Shown piece by piece: positions 8,304 through 17,171 of a stretch of 30,099 bases of DNA. Origin of the DNA: Flavobacteriales bacterium (GTDB lineage: Bacteria > Bacteroidota > Bacteroidia > DT-38); the NCBI GenBank assembly GCA_013214975.1, contig JABSPR010000342.1, positions 1 through 30,099 of the forward strand, given 5' to 3'. Made by a program: the position numbers and the translations under genes. Each line of letters begins with the position of its first letter. The first letter of the stretch is position 1. Below the pieces are notes generated by a model. It had not been told where the DNA came from, ran no database searches, and saw only the letters and a list, made by a program, of their open reading frames with translations.

Positions 8304-8885
8304 ATGAAGCTATTATTTGCCACAAGTAATGAGAATAAAGTAAAAGAGATCCGAGAGATTCTCAAAGATCAATTTGATGTTTTATCCTTAATTGATGTTG
8401 GTTGGGAATCCGAAATTGAAGAGAATGGCAGCACCATTGAAGAAAATGCTTCGATAAAAAGTAAAGCTGTTTACGATAAGCTTAGTATTAGTTGCTTCTC
8501 AGATGATAGTGGATTGGAAGTGAGTGAGCTTGGAGGAGAGCCAGGAGTGCATTCAGCGAGATATGCTGACTCTGTTAATCCATCTTCTGAAAAAAACATG
8601 GCGAAGTTACTTTCTTGTTTGGAGGGAAAGAAGAATAGAAAGGCGAGATTCAAAACGATTGTGTCTCTTATTATAGATAGTGAAGAACAATTATTTGAAG
8701 GAATAGTTAATGGGCATATTTCTGAATATAAAAGGGGTGAAGATGGATTCGGATATGATCCGATTTTTATTCCAGAGGGCTATTCGTCTTCATTTGCAGA
8801 GATGTCGTCTAGAGAAAAAAATGCCATTAGTCATCGAAGAATAGCTATAGATAAGCTTTGTGCTTATTTAAAGTCTACAAGCTGA
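8304..8885 (+). CDS. rdgB: XTP/dITP diphosphatase (RdgB/HAM1 family)
   Basis: This 193-residue house-cleaning enzyme hydrolyses dITP, XTP and ITP to monophosphates, keeping deaminated purines out of DNA and RNA. It shows LLFATSNENKVKEI (the TSNxxK nucleotide-binding start), CFSDDSGLEV with the metal-binding acidic pair (67-68), GEPGVHSARYA, GEDGFGYDPIF and ISHRRIA, in the family order. Length is normal. The ATG follows the stop of the T9SS gene with no spacing, so the two are cotranscribed and rdgB may depend on translational coupling. Its last 18 bases overlap the convergent ddl gene. Confidence 0.95.
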   Translation: MKLLFATSNENKVKEIREILKDQFDVLSLIDVGWESEIEENGSTIEENASIKSKAVYDKLSISCFSDDSGLEVSELGGEPGVHSARYADSVNPSSEKNMAKLLSCLEGKKNRKARFKTIVSLIIDSEEQLFEGIVNGHISEYKRGEDGFGYDPIFIPEGYSSSFAEMSSREKNAISHRRIAIDKLCAYLKSTS

Positions 8886-9848
8886 ATTTTCGATCATCTC
8901 AATAAAAAATTCACCCATATTTATACCAGCTTCTTTTAACTGTTTAGGTAGAATGCTGTTTTTTGATAGACCAGGAATAGTATTGCATTCGATGAAATAA
9001 ACTTCGTCATCCATCAAAATAAAATCTATCCTTGCCATGTCTTTTAGGTTTAATTTTTCAAAAACCTGTTCCGCTACATCCTGACACTGAGAAGTAGCTT
9101 CTTTTGATATTCTTGCTGGAGTGATTTCTCTTGCGCCGTCGTCTGCATACTTTGCTTTGAAATCAAAAATTTCGCCATCAAATTCAATTTCTGTAACTGG
9201 TAGAGCCCTAACTCTGCCATTAATCTCAACTACACCACAACTAAGCTCAACTCCGGAGATAAACTGCTCGACTAATATTAAATGATTGTATTTGAAAGCC
9301 AGTTCTACCGCATTAATAAATTCGGTTTTGTTATTTGCTTTGGAAACACCATAACTAGATCCACTAGAATTAGGCTTTACAATACAAGGGAATTTCGTTC
9401 CATTTGCAATTTGTGTAACATCACCAATAGTACTCTTGCTGTATGTTTCAACAGAAGGCATTACAATATTATCTTTTTGTAATAACTCTTTGGCTGCCGC
9501 TTTACTAAAGGAAATTACTGATGCTTTCTGGCCGGAGCTAGTAAAAGGCATTTTTATAGAACATAAATACTCTTGTATTTCTCCTCCTTCACCGGGCTCA
9601 CCATGAATAGCGTTGAAAATAGAATCGAATTTTAAATTATTGTCAGGGAAATTAACGGTGAGGTTTTCTTTATTAACCTCATAACGAACATCTTTATGTA
9701 TGCAGTACCAGTCGCCTTTTGTAATAATTACCTTAAATAATTCAAAAGGAGATTCCTTTAACATTGAAATTACTGTATCTGCACTTTCGAGCGAAATAGA
9801 AGATTCGGAAGAATAGCCTCCGGATATAACACCAATTTTCTTATTCAT
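8868..9848 (-). CDS. ddl: D-alanine--D-alanine ligase
   Basis: This ATP-grasp enzyme joins two D-alanines for peptidoglycan precursors in the cytoplasm. I start it at ATG 9846-9848 (326 residues) rather than the TTG two codons upstream. The order is typical: IGVISGGYSSESSISLESA at the N-terminus, NAIHGEPGEGGEIQEYL, CIVKPNSSGSSYGVSKA (ATP-grasp loop), EQFISGVELSCGVVE, and ARIDFILMDDEVYFIECNT with the metal-binding Glu and Asn, then PGLSKNSILPKQ. The N-terminal segment has SESS where many Ddl proteins have SEHE. The gene converges on rdgB with an 18-bp overlap and is divergent from the PASTA gene. Adjacency to PASTA and rluD genes is familiar from other Bacteroidota. Confidence 0.95.
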   Translation of the reverse strand: MNKKIGVISGGYSSESSISLESADTVISMLKESPFELFKVIITKGDWYCIHKDVRYEVNKENLTVNFPDNNLKFDSIFNAIHGEPGEGGEIQEYLCSIKMPFTSSGQKASVISFSKAAAKELLQKDNIVMPSVETYSKSTIGDVTQIANGTKFPCIVKPNSSGSSYGVSKANNKTEFINAVELAFKYNHLILVEQFISGVELSCGVVEINGRVRALPVTEIEFDGEIFDFKAKYADDGAREITPARISKEATSQCQDVAEQVFEKLNLKDMARIDFILMDDEVYFIECNTIPGLSKNSILPKQLKEAGINMGEFFIEMIENSACRL

Positions 9849-9958
9849 TTTCAAGGGACATATTTTGATTCAGTTTAAAGTTTAAAATTAATAATAATAC
9901 AAGCTTTTTAGGCTTGGTATCTGCATCAGTTTGAGAAAAACTAAATGAAGATATTAAC

Positions 9959-9966
9959 TATCTTTG
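9959..9966 (+). promoter_or_regulatory. Bacteroidota -7 box upstream of the PASTA gene
   Basis: TATCTTTG is a perfect match to TAnnTTTG and is followed by C. It lies 34 bases before the ATG at 10001, which would give a leader of roughly 25-30 bases. The nearest upstream TTTG (9930-9933) is 25 bases away, too far for a good -33 box, so only the -7 element is convincing. Confidence 0.5.
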
Positions 9967-10000
9967 CGAGCAGTTAATTTAACGTTGTGAAAACCCAATA

Positions 10001-10756
10001 ATGCAAACAGTAAAAAAATACTTTCTTCATATTTTATTAATACTCTTCGTTTGGGTTGGTGCTGGTTGGGGTATATATAGTTACTTAGGAGATTATACTT
10101 TGCATGGAGAAACGATCACCGTTCCTGATTTAAGGGGGTTTCAGTTGTCGGAAGTCGATTCAGTTATTTCGGGAAAAGGATTAAGATATAAGGTTATTGA
10201 TTCTGTTTATTCATCAGAAGTTCCGAGAGGGGCTGTTGTTAAACAGGATCCAAAGGAACTAGGCCAGGTTAAGCAGAATAGAAATGTTTACATCACGATT
10301 AATTCTAGATTGCCGCAGAGGGTAAAAGTTCCGGATCTTATTGATTTGTCTTTACGACAAGCTATATCTATCGCTGAGTCTTTTGGACTGGAAATAGATA
10401 GTGTTTATGTTGTACCAGATGAGTGTAAGAGGTGTGTTTTGGCTCAGTTATATGCAGGTAAATCTATTAAACCAGGTGCGTTAATAGAGAAAGGGAAAAA
10501 AATTGATTTAAAAATTGGAGGAGGTGAAAGTAGAGATAAGGTTGGAATACCAGATCTAACGGATTTGAATTTAAGAGATGCTAAAAGAATTTTAGACCCA
10601 TTAAATGTGAGTTTAATTGCGGTTTACGATGGCAAAACGGTTGAAAATAGAATAGATTCCTTGCGAGCAATTATCTATAAGCAAGACCCCGTGTACGAAA
10701 TTGGGGCTGAAATGAACAGAGGAAGTTCGATAGATCTTTACCTCAAGGTCGAATAA
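10001..10756 (+). CDS. Membrane-anchored PASTA domain protein
   Basis: This 251-residue protein has one N-terminal membrane segment (about residues 7-28, HILLILFVWVGAGWGIYSYL) and then three PASTA units. They begin near VPDLRGFQL (41), VPDLIDLSL (110) and IPDLTDLNL (183), each ending in a VYITIN- or IDLKIG-type strand. PASTA modules bind peptidoglycan fragments or beta-lactams in Ser/Thr kinases and PBPs, but there is no kinase or transpeptidase domain here. It is most likely an inner-membrane protein with the PASTA units in the periplasm. The gene lies beside ddl and upstream of rluD, an arrangement I recognise from other Bacteroidota. The next gene starts directly after its TAA. Confidence 0.88.
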   Translation: MQTVKKYFLHILLILFVWVGAGWGIYSYLGDYTLHGETITVPDLRGFQLSEVDSVISGKGLRYKVIDSVYSSEVPRGAVVKQDPKELGQVKQNRNVYITINSRLPQRVKVPDLIDLSLRQAISIAESFGLEIDSVYVVPDECKRCVLAQLYAGKSIKPGALIEKGKKIDLKIGGGESRDKVGIPDLTDLNLRDAKRILDPLNVSLIAVYDGKTVENRIDSLRAIIYKQDPVYEIGAEMNRGSSIDLYLKVE

Positions 10757-11746
10757 ATGTCGACTGATTATTCAATTCATAATTTAAAAGTAGTTTTTAT
10801 TGGTTGCGGTAATATTGCTGGATATCATTTTGCGGTATTAGATAGAGTGGGGGTTTCTGTAGTGGGAGTCAGCGCAAAACCGGGTTCTTTGAATCTTTCA
10901 AGATTTACAAAAAAATTCAATGTTAGAGGGTACGAAAATAATCACGAACTGATAGAACAAGAAAACCCAGATGCAATTTTGGTTCTTTCTTCTTGGGAAG
11001 AGACGTCTAGTATCATCGATGAAATAATTAGTTATAACATTCCTCTATTTATTGAAAAACCGGTTTCTCTACTTTCGAATAAAATAGAAAAGTGGATAAA
11101 GGAATATCCTGAGATGCTGGATAAAGTACAAATAGGGTTTAATAGGCGTTTTTATCCTTTTATTTCGGAATTGAGAAACTGGGTAGCGTCTAAGGATTTA
11201 TCAAGCATTGAGCTGAATATACCTGAGGCGCGTCAAAAATCAGAGTCGGAAGAAGATCATGATAAATGGTTTTTTGCAAACTCTTGCCACATATTCGATC
11301 TCATGTATTTCTTAATTGGGAAAAAAACGATTACAGTTGAGTATGTGCAAAGGTGTGGAGGTGGCAATCAAGGTTTGATAGCCACACTAAAAACAGCTAC
11401 AGGTGTGCCAATTCAATTAATGTCTAATTGGGGAAGTCCTTCAAATTTCGGAATAGTCTTTCATGCAAATACGGAGAAATTGGTTCTGTCACCTCTAGAA
11501 CATGCGGAGGTTTTTAACGGGTTTGTAGTAAATGAGGATAAACCTGGTGGAATGAGAAGTTATACTCCACAACTTAAAAAGAAGTATCAATTAGAAGAAA
11601 ACGGTTTGAAACCGGGTTTCTTAGAGCAAGTAATCAACTTTATCGATACTACTGTTTTAAAGAATAAAGCGAATTTTCAAGGAGCGAACTTATTAGATTC
11701 ACTGACGGTTTTGAAAGTGATGGAAGAAATCGTAGATAGAACGTAG
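10757..11746 (+). CDS. Gfo/Idh/MocA family oxidoreductase
   Basis: This 329-residue protein begins with LKVVFIGCGNIAGYHFAVL, a GxGxxxxxH Rossmann start, followed by AILVLSSWE and PLFIEKPVSL, which holds the EKP motif. IGFNRRFYP and ANSCHIFDLMYFL follow, the latter with the catalytic-domain His. It is therefore an NAD(P)-dependent sugar or related dehydrogenase. The reading ATG follows the PASTA stop with no gap, so it is in that operon. It is not the same as the oxidoreductase at 877-1830: the two share the fold but few other residues. Its place between PASTA and T9SS/rluD genes suggests an envelope sugar, but no substrate can be named. Confidence 0.82.
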   Translation: MSTDYSIHNLKVVFIGCGNIAGYHFAVLDRVGVSVVGVSAKPGSLNLSRFTKKFNVRGYENNHELIEQENPDAILVLSSWEETSSIIDEIISYNIPLFIEKPVSLLSNKIEKWIKEYPEMLDKVQIGFNRRFYPFISELRNWVASKDLSSIELNIPEARQKSESEEDHDKWFFANSCHIFDLMYFLIGKKTITVEYVQRCGGGNQGLIATLKTATGVPIQLMSNWGSPSNFGIVFHANTEKLVLSPLEHAEVFNGFVVNEDKPGGMRSYTPQLKKKYQLEENGLKPGFLEQVINFIDTTVLKNKANFQGANLLDSLTVLKVMEEIVDRT

Positions 11747-11835
11747 GATCCATATAATAATTGAAGCTTAATATCGTTTTCCGCTGACAGAAGAAATGAG
11801 TAAATTGCCGTCTGGAATTACGGTAGGTTAAGAGT

Positions 11836-14088
11836 ATGAATTTTATTTCCCTTAGAACAGTATTAAGCGCCCTTTTATCGATTCTGCTATTGGTTACAAG
11901 CCTCAGTAGTTTCGGGCAAGTTCGTGAGGTTTCAATGTCTGCTCGTTTCTCTATGGGTGCAAATAGTTCTATATCATCTAAGAGTTTTTCGCAGAACAAT
12001 TACTATTATTTATTCGATACTTTAAGTCTTCCGTTTTACGATGATTTTGGTTCGGATAATATAAAGGATTATTCTTCAAACGCTTATTCAGAAAGCGATA
12101 CAACTATTGTATGGAGTCATAAGCTTAATTCAATAACCTTCGACAGTTTAAAGTATACCGAAGATACCAGCTACACATATATATTTAATGCTACTACTTT
12201 ATCAACGGATTCAATTGCCAATATAAGCGATACTTTATATGTGTATGGCGATTTGCAGAAACCGTATATGGTAACCTCTGTTGTTCACGTTTGGAAATCT
12301 TCTGTTCGATATGTTTTTAATGAAAGTGGAGTGATTACGGATTCTATGGAAATACCTTTCTTGGTACTAGTGCCAGAGCCTTCTTATGTAATAAGTTCAG
12401 ATACATCTAGCTTTTGGTATGGAGAAGGGGTATACATAAACGATCACTATGCCTCAAATCCAATTTCTGTGGGTACAGCAACTTTTGATGGATTAGATGG
12501 AAAAGGCAAGCCATATGATTTTGGAATGTCTGAAAATTCTACTGGTGCTGCGGATACATTAATATCTATGCCATTCAATCTTAATTATACTGCTTCCGAT
12601 TCTATTTACTTAAGTTTCTATTATCAAGCACAAGGATTAGGAAATGATCCACAAGAAGAAGATTCCTTAATGTTGGAATTTTGGTCACCAGAGAGTGAAA
12701 AATGGAATTTAATATGGAGCGTGGCAGGAAGTGTGTTATCTCCATTTAAATTAGTTATGCTGTCAATAAAAGATAGCCTGTATTTGAAGAATGGATTTCA
12801 ATTTAGATTTAGAAATTATGCAACGCTATCCGGGAATTTGGATCATTGGCACATAGATATGGTGTATTTAGATAAATTCAGAAATGCGAGTGATTCTATT
12901 TGGAACGAAGTTTTTTTTACAGCACCGTTAGGTACAGCATTAAATACATATACAGAGATGCCATGGACGCATTACCAAATGAGTCCGGCAACATATCTGA
13001 AAACGAGTATGGATGTTGATGCCGTAAATATTTCGAATATTAGTAAAGTTCATGATTGGCAATACATCGTAAGCGATAGCTTAGGTGTAGTACACCATGC
13101 TTTACCTGAAGATATTTCTCCCAAACTTACTAGTGCGGGTGCAATAGCCAATCATTCTGTTGGAATACCAAGTGATTTGTTTCCTGATAATGGTTCAAAG
13201 TACGGTGCTTTCAATACCGCGTTTTGGATTAATTCTTCAACAGATATTTTTGTTGAGAAAGATACCTTGTGGCACGAACAAAGGTTTGGGAACAGCTATG
13301 CTTATGATGATGGTACAGCTGAATTGGGCTTTGAGTTGAAAGGGGATTGGGTTTCTGCTGTGATGGAGTTCAACTTAAGACAGGCAGATACTCTAACTGC
13401 TATTCAATATTATTTCAATCCAATAATTGATGATATATCGTTCAATCCATTTTTTCCTGTAGTGTATAATGAGATATTTTATGGTGATATAGGTGGAGTA
13501 ACGGATACATTATCAATGGATGGCATAGTTGAACCCGAGTATACTTATACGGAGGATTTAAATAAATACGCTTCTTATGTGTTGGATAACCCCGTTATAG
13601 TATCGGCTGGTAAATATTATATCGGTTGGATTCAACCACCTATAGCAGGGCCTAATCTTAATAAAATAATAGTGGGTTTAGATAAGAATACAGATAATAT
13701 TTCGAAGACATATTATTTTAATAACGACGAATGGCACGAGTCGCCATTTAATGGTTCGTTAATGATAAGACCTGTTTTTGGAACTACCGATCGCGAACTT
13801 AAGAAAGCTTTATTAGAAGAGGGAGGGAGTACGGAAGAGTTGGAGTTTTCCATCTATCCGAATCCGGCCATAGATGAAATTAATATTCAAATTGGGTACA
13901 ATGAATTCACCGACAAAGTAGAAGTGTTAATAACCGACTTATATGGGAAAGTTGTATTTAGAGAGAAAGTGAGTGCACCCGGTGTTCGTGTAGATTTATC
14001 AGGTTACAAAAATGGAATGTATGTTGTTCGAGTTATGGATAGTAATGCAGGAACAGTAGATGTACGGAAATTAGTGATTACTAAATGA
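11836..14088 (+). CDS. Secreted protein with T9SS type A sorting domain
   Basis: This 750-residue protein has a signal peptide (hydrophobic SALLSILLLVTSLSSFGQ, likely cut after GQ). A long middle region carries no domain I recognise; around residues 210-330 it has a jelly-roll-like pattern (SIYLSFYYQAQGLGNDPQE). Its last 75 residues start SIYPNPAIDEINIQ and continue to GMYVVRV and VRKLVITK, the sorting and surface-attachment signal of the type IX system. The stop overlaps the rluD start as ATGA, so the two are translationally coupled. It follows the oxidoreductase after 89 bases. The link of a surface protein with a ribosome-modifying enzyme is unusual in general, but I recall similar order in related genomes. 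Function unknown. Confidence 0.82.
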   Translation: MNFISLRTVLSALLSILLLVTSLSSFGQVREVSMSARFSMGANSSISSKSFSQNNYYYLFDTLSLPFYDDFGSDNIKDYSSNAYSESDTTIVWSHKLNSITFDSLKYTEDTSYTYIFNATTLSTDSIANISDTLYVYGDLQKPYMVTSVVHVWKSSVRYVFNESGVITDSMEIPFLVLVPEPSYVISSDTSSFWYGEGVYINDHYASNPISVGTATFDGLDGKGKPYDFGMSENSTGAADTLISMPFNLNYTASDSIYLSFYYQAQGLGNDPQEEDSLMLEFWSPESEKWNLIWSVAGSVLSPFKLVMLSIKDSLYLKNGFQFRFRNYATLSGNLDHWHIDMVYLDKFRNASDSIWNEVFFTAPLGTALNTYTEMPWTHYQMSPATYLKTSMDVDAVNISNISKVHDWQYIVSDSLGVVHHALPEDISPKLTSAGAIANHSVGIPSDLFPDNGSKYGAFNTAFWINSSTDIFVEKDTLWHEQRFGNSYAYDDGTAELGFELKGDWVSAVMEFNLRQADTLTAIQYYFNPIIDDISFNPFFPVVYNEIFYGDIGGVTDTLSMDGIVEPEYTYTEDLNKYASYVLDNPVIVSAGKYYIGWIQPPIAGPNLNKIIVGLDKNTDNISKTYYFNNDEWHESPFNGSLMIRPVFGTTDRELKKALLEEGGSTEELEFSIYPNPAIDEINIQIGYNEFTDKVEVLITDLYGKVVFREKVSAPGVRVDLSGYKNGMYVVRVMDSNAGTVDVRKLVITK

Positions 14089-15137
14089 AAGAATCAAACG
14101 AAGAGATAGAAGGGGCAAAAGAAGAAGAGGAGAATGAATTGTTTGAACATCATGGTTTTACCGTTGATCCAGGACAGGGCTTGCTTCGAATAGATAAGTT
14201 TTTATCTGATAAGCTACCGAATGTGACTCGTAATCGGATTCAGAATTCCGCTAATGCAGGAAGTATTCTTGTAAATAATAAGGCTGTTAAATCAAACTAT
14301 AAGATTAAGCCTGGGGATATAGTTTCTATGGTATTACCATATCCTCCAAGAGTAATTGAGCTTATTCCTGAAAATATTCCCTTGAACATCGCTTATGAAG
14401 ACGATGATTTTATATTAGTGAATAAGCATGCTGGTCTCGTAGTTCATCCTGGTTATGGCAATTATTCCGGCACGCTTATAAACGCTTTGATATACCATTT
14501 TGATAATTTGCCAGAAGGAACAGATGAACAGAATAGACCAGGCCTGGTTCATCGGTTAGATAAGGATACGACCGGTTTAATGGTTATCGCCAAAAATGAA
14601 ATTTCGATGTCAAAGCTTGCTAAAGCTTTTTTCGACAGAACCATTGAACGTAAATATGTAGCGCTTGTTTGGGGAGATTTAAAAGAAGATTCTGGTACTA
14701 TTGATGAATATATAGGAAGAAGTCCGAAGAATAGAAAAGTAATGACTGTTTTCGAAGATGAGTCTATGGGTAAAAGATCCATAACGCATTACAAAGTACT
14801 GCAGCGGTTTGGATACGTTACTTTGATTCAATGCCAGTTGCAAACTGGACGGACGCACCAAATACGTATTCATATGAAGTATTTGGGGCATCCATTATTT
14901 AATGATGGCGAATATGGGGGTGACAAAATCTTAAAGGGAACGACCTTTACCAAATACAAACAATTTATACAGAATTGTTTTAATATTTTGCCACGTCAAG
15001 CACTACACGCTAAAACTTTAGGTTTCGAACATCCAACAACTGGAGAGAATGTCTTTTTTGAATCTGATCTACCTCAAGATATGTCGGAGGTAATTGCAAA
15101 ATGGAAAGGTTATTCAGAATCGTCTATCAGAGAATAA
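14085..15137 (+). CDS. rluD: Ribosomal large subunit pseudouridine synthase, RluA/RluD family
   Basis: This 350-residue enzyme has an acidic N-terminal tail and then an S4 RNA-binding domain (about 33-85, LRIDKFLSDKLPNVTRNRIQ). The RluA-type catalytic domain follows, with GLVHRLDKDTTGLMVIAKN, where D159 is the nucleophile, and LIQCQLQTGRTHQIRIHM. The S4 plus catalytic layout and length fit RluD, which makes pseudouridines in helix 69 of 23S rRNA. RluC or another paralogue cannot be fully excluded. The start overlaps the upstream T9SS gene (ATGA), so it is part of the PASTA operon. It converges on mqnE with a 22-bp gap. Confidence 0.9.
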   Translation: MKESNEEIEGAKEEEENELFEHHGFTVDPGQGLLRIDKFLSDKLPNVTRNRIQNSANAGSILVNNKAVKSNYKIKPGDIVSMVLPYPPRVIELIPENIPLNIAYEDDDFILVNKHAGLVVHPGYGNYSGTLINALIYHFDNLPEGTDEQNRPGLVHRLDKDTTGLMVIAKNEISMSKLAKAFFDRTIERKYVALVWGDLKEDSGTIDEYIGRSPKNRKVMTVFEDESMGKRSITHYKVLQRFGYVTLIQCQLQTGRTHQIRIHMKYLGHPLFNDGEYGGDKILKGTTFTKYKQFIQNCFNILPRQALHAKTLGFEHPTTGENVFFESDLPQDMSEVIAKWKGYSESSIRE

Positions 15138-15159
15138 AACGAAAATGTATCTGATGCTA

Positions 15160-16314
15160 CTAAACTAATTCTAGGTCATCTTTAAATTCTTCCGTTCCAT
15201 AGTCTGTTATTACCTCATATAAAGTGCCTCGTTCAATAGGATGACGTCCAGTATTTTTAATAAGTATAACTAGCTCTTTTGTAGACATAGCAGGATTCTG
15301 TTCTGCTCCTGCAAGAGAATAGATCTTGGTGCTATCATCAATAGTTCCATCAATATCGTCGACGCCATAGTTCAATAACATTTTTGTCGTTTCTTTTCCA
15401 ATCATTGGCCAGTAAGCTTTAATATGATTGAAATTGTCTAAATATATTCTTGAAATAGCATAAACTCTCAAATCGTAAACAACACTCGTCTCTTTTATAT
15501 TAGACATCTGGTTATTCTTGTTTCTAAACTTTAAAGGGATAAAAGTATTGAAGCCTTTTGTTTTATCTTGCAATGTTCTCAATCTATCCATGTGGTCAAT
15601 TAGATGTTCAGAATTCTCAATATGACCATATAGCATTGTGGCATTTGAGGGCATCCCAATGCTATGGGCCGTTCTGTGAATATCTAGCCATTGATCGGAT
15701 GAACACTTATCAGCACAGATTTTCTCTCTAACAACCTCGTCAAATATTTCGGCACCTCCTCCTGGTAATGAATCTTGTCCGTGGTCTTTTAAATACTGTA
15801 ATCCTTCCTTGTAAGTCATTTTTGCTTTTCTGCACATGTATTCGAGCTCAACTGCAGTAAAAGCTTTTACATGAATTTCTGGTCTAATCTTTTTTATGTT
15901 TTTAATGAGATTTGCAAAGTATTCAATTCCCATTTTAGGATGAACCCCGCCAACAATGTGAACCTCAGTTACGGGTTTGTCATTATATTCTCGAACGATG
16001 TCGTATATCTCTTCTTCTCTTAATTCCCAAGCGGCAGAGTCGTCTTTCTCTCTTATTAGTCTTGAGTAAGAGCAAAACTTACAATCAAATACACAAATGT
16101 TTGTTGGCTCGATGTGAAAGTTTCTGTTGAAAAAAGTATAGTCCCCATGTCTTTCTTCACGTATGTCATTAGCTAAGACTCCAAGTAGACTTAAATCTCC
16201 TTCTTCGAATAATTTAACGCCTTCTGCTTTAGTGATTCTTTCTTTTGTAATCACTTTTTTAACAATCGATAACAGTTCGGGCTTAACGCTTACTTCATTT
16301 AACAAAACCTCCAT
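15160..16314 (-). CDS. mqnE: Aminofutalosine synthase (radical SAM)
   Basis: This 384-residue radical SAM enzyme acts in the futalosine route to menaquinone, joining 3-[(1-carboxyvinyl)oxy]benzoate to the adenosyl group of SAM. The 4Fe-4S cluster motif CVFDCKFC is CX3CX2C at residues 74, 78 and 81. HIVGGVHPKM, HVKAFTAVELEY, SLPGGGAEIFDE and NATMLYGHIE are typical of MqnE rather than the related MqnC or CofH. Length is normal. The gene stands alone on the minus strand, converging on rluD and divergent from a response regulator. No other mqn gene is nearby. Its presence says the organism makes menaquinone by the futalosine pathway. Confidence 0.92.
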   Translation of the reverse strand: MEVLLNEVSVKPELLSIVKKVITKERITKAEGVKLFEEGDLSLLGVLANDIREERHGDYTFFNRNFHIEPTNICVFDCKFCSYSRLIREKDDSAAWELREEEIYDIVREYNDKPVTEVHIVGGVHPKMGIEYFANLIKNIKKIRPEIHVKAFTAVELEYMCRKAKMTYKEGLQYLKDHGQDSLPGGGAEIFDEVVREKICADKCSSDQWLDIHRTAHSIGMPSNATMLYGHIENSEHLIDHMDRLRTLQDKTKGFNTFIPLKFRNKNNQMSNIKETSVVYDLRVYAISRIYLDNFNHIKAYWPMIGKETTKMLLNYGVDDIDGTIDDSTKIYSLAGAEQNPAMSTKELVILIKNTGRHPIERGTLYEVITDYGTEEFKDDLELV

Positions 16315-16348
16315 CTAACTAAAACCTTTGGTGTATTTGAATTTAGAG

Positions 16349-16376
16349 CGAAGTTAGCCAATCGTTAAAGAACAAA
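16349..16376 (-). promoter_or_regulatory. Candidate mqnE promoter
   Basis: On the minus strand TTTG (16373-16376), a 16-base gap and TAACTTCG (16349-16356, followed by C) resemble the Bacteroidota -33 and -7 boxes with one change (TTCG for TTTG). The distance to the ATG at 16312-16314 allows a leader of about 25-30 bases. Confidence 0.4.
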
Positions 16377-16416
16377 AAAAGATGAATTGGTATTTATCTT
16401 AGATAATCTAATTCTA

Positions 16417-16424
16417 TAAATTTG
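16417..16424 (+). promoter_or_regulatory. -7 box upstream of the response regulator
   Basis: TAAATTTG matches TAnnTTTG and ends 15 bases before the ATG at 16440, so the leader would be very short. No TTTG lies at a good distance upstream. The box faces the candidate mqnE promoter within the same 125-bp divergent region. Confidence 0.35.
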
Positions 16425-16439
16425 TAAGGATTTTAATAA

Positions 16440-17129
16440 ATGAAAAGAAAGATACTGCTTGTAGAGGATGAACTCCATTTGAGAGAGACAATAGAGTTAA
16501 ACTTGATATTAGAGAAGTACGAGGTTATTTCTGTTGGAGATGGTAAGTCGGCACTAGAAACGTTTAATGGGATGCCATTTGATCTCATTATCTTGGATGT
16601 AATGTTGCCAGAGATTGATGGCTATACGTTGTGTCAAGCGATAAGAACAACGGATTCTTCAATTCCAATATTATTTTTAACCGCAAAAGGGAACAGCAGG
16701 GATCGAATTCATGGATTAAAGTTGGGCGCAGATGACTATTTGCCTAAGCCATTTGATTTGGAAGAGTTTCTGCTTCGCGTTAAAAATTTATTGAAAAGAA
16801 CCGGTCGGAGTAATTATATAAGTAACGGCGAATTTGAATTTGGAGAGTGTAAAGTGAGTTTTTTAAATTATACCGGCGAAAATTATAAAAATGAGAAACG
16901 GAATTTTTCTCAAAAAGAAATTCAATTGTTACGATTATTAATTGAGAATAAAAATGAGGTTGTTTCTCGAAATACCATATTAGAAATAGTTTGGGGAGTT
17001 GATAGATATCCATCTACCCGAACCATCGACAATTTCATAGTAACGTTTAGGAAGTTTTTTGAAAGAGATCCTAAAAACCCTTTTCATTTCCATTCCGTAA
17101 GAGGAGTTGGTTATAAATTTAGTGAATAG
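16440..17129 (+). CDS. OmpR/PhoB family response regulator, orphan
   Basis: This 229-residue protein has a receiver domain (1-120) with the acidic pair in LLVEDE (9-11), the phospho-acceptor D53 in IILDVMLPE, T81 in FLTAKG and K103 in YLPKPF. The winged-helix DNA-binding domain starts near residue 135 (FSQKEIQLLRLLIE) and ends with TIDNFIVTFRKFF and SVRGVGYKF, as in OmpR/PhoB. All key residues are present, so it should be phosphorylatable. No histidine kinase gene is within the window. It is divergent from mqnE and followed, after 122 bases, by the PorE-like envelope gene on the same strand. Its targets are unknown. A link to the envelope gene is only a guess from position. Confidence 0.92.
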   Translation: MKRKILLVEDELHLRETIELNLILEKYEVISVGDGKSALETFNGMPFDLIILDVMLPEIDGYTLCQAIRTTDSSIPILFLTAKGNSRDRIHGLKLGADDYLPKPFDLEEFLLRVKNLLKRTGRSNYISNGEFEFGECKVSFLNYTGENYKNEKRNFSQKEIQLLRLLIENKNEVVSRNTILEIVWGVDRYPSTRTIDNFIVTFRKFFERDPKNPFHFHSVRGVGYKFSE

Positions 17130-17171
17130 TAATACAGACAAAGTTAGCTGGTGAAGTAATTGGGGCGATTT

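Noticed and set aside
9849..9854. TTG 9852-9854 as the start of ddl
   Set aside because: An ATG lies two codons downstream, directly before the conserved first strand.
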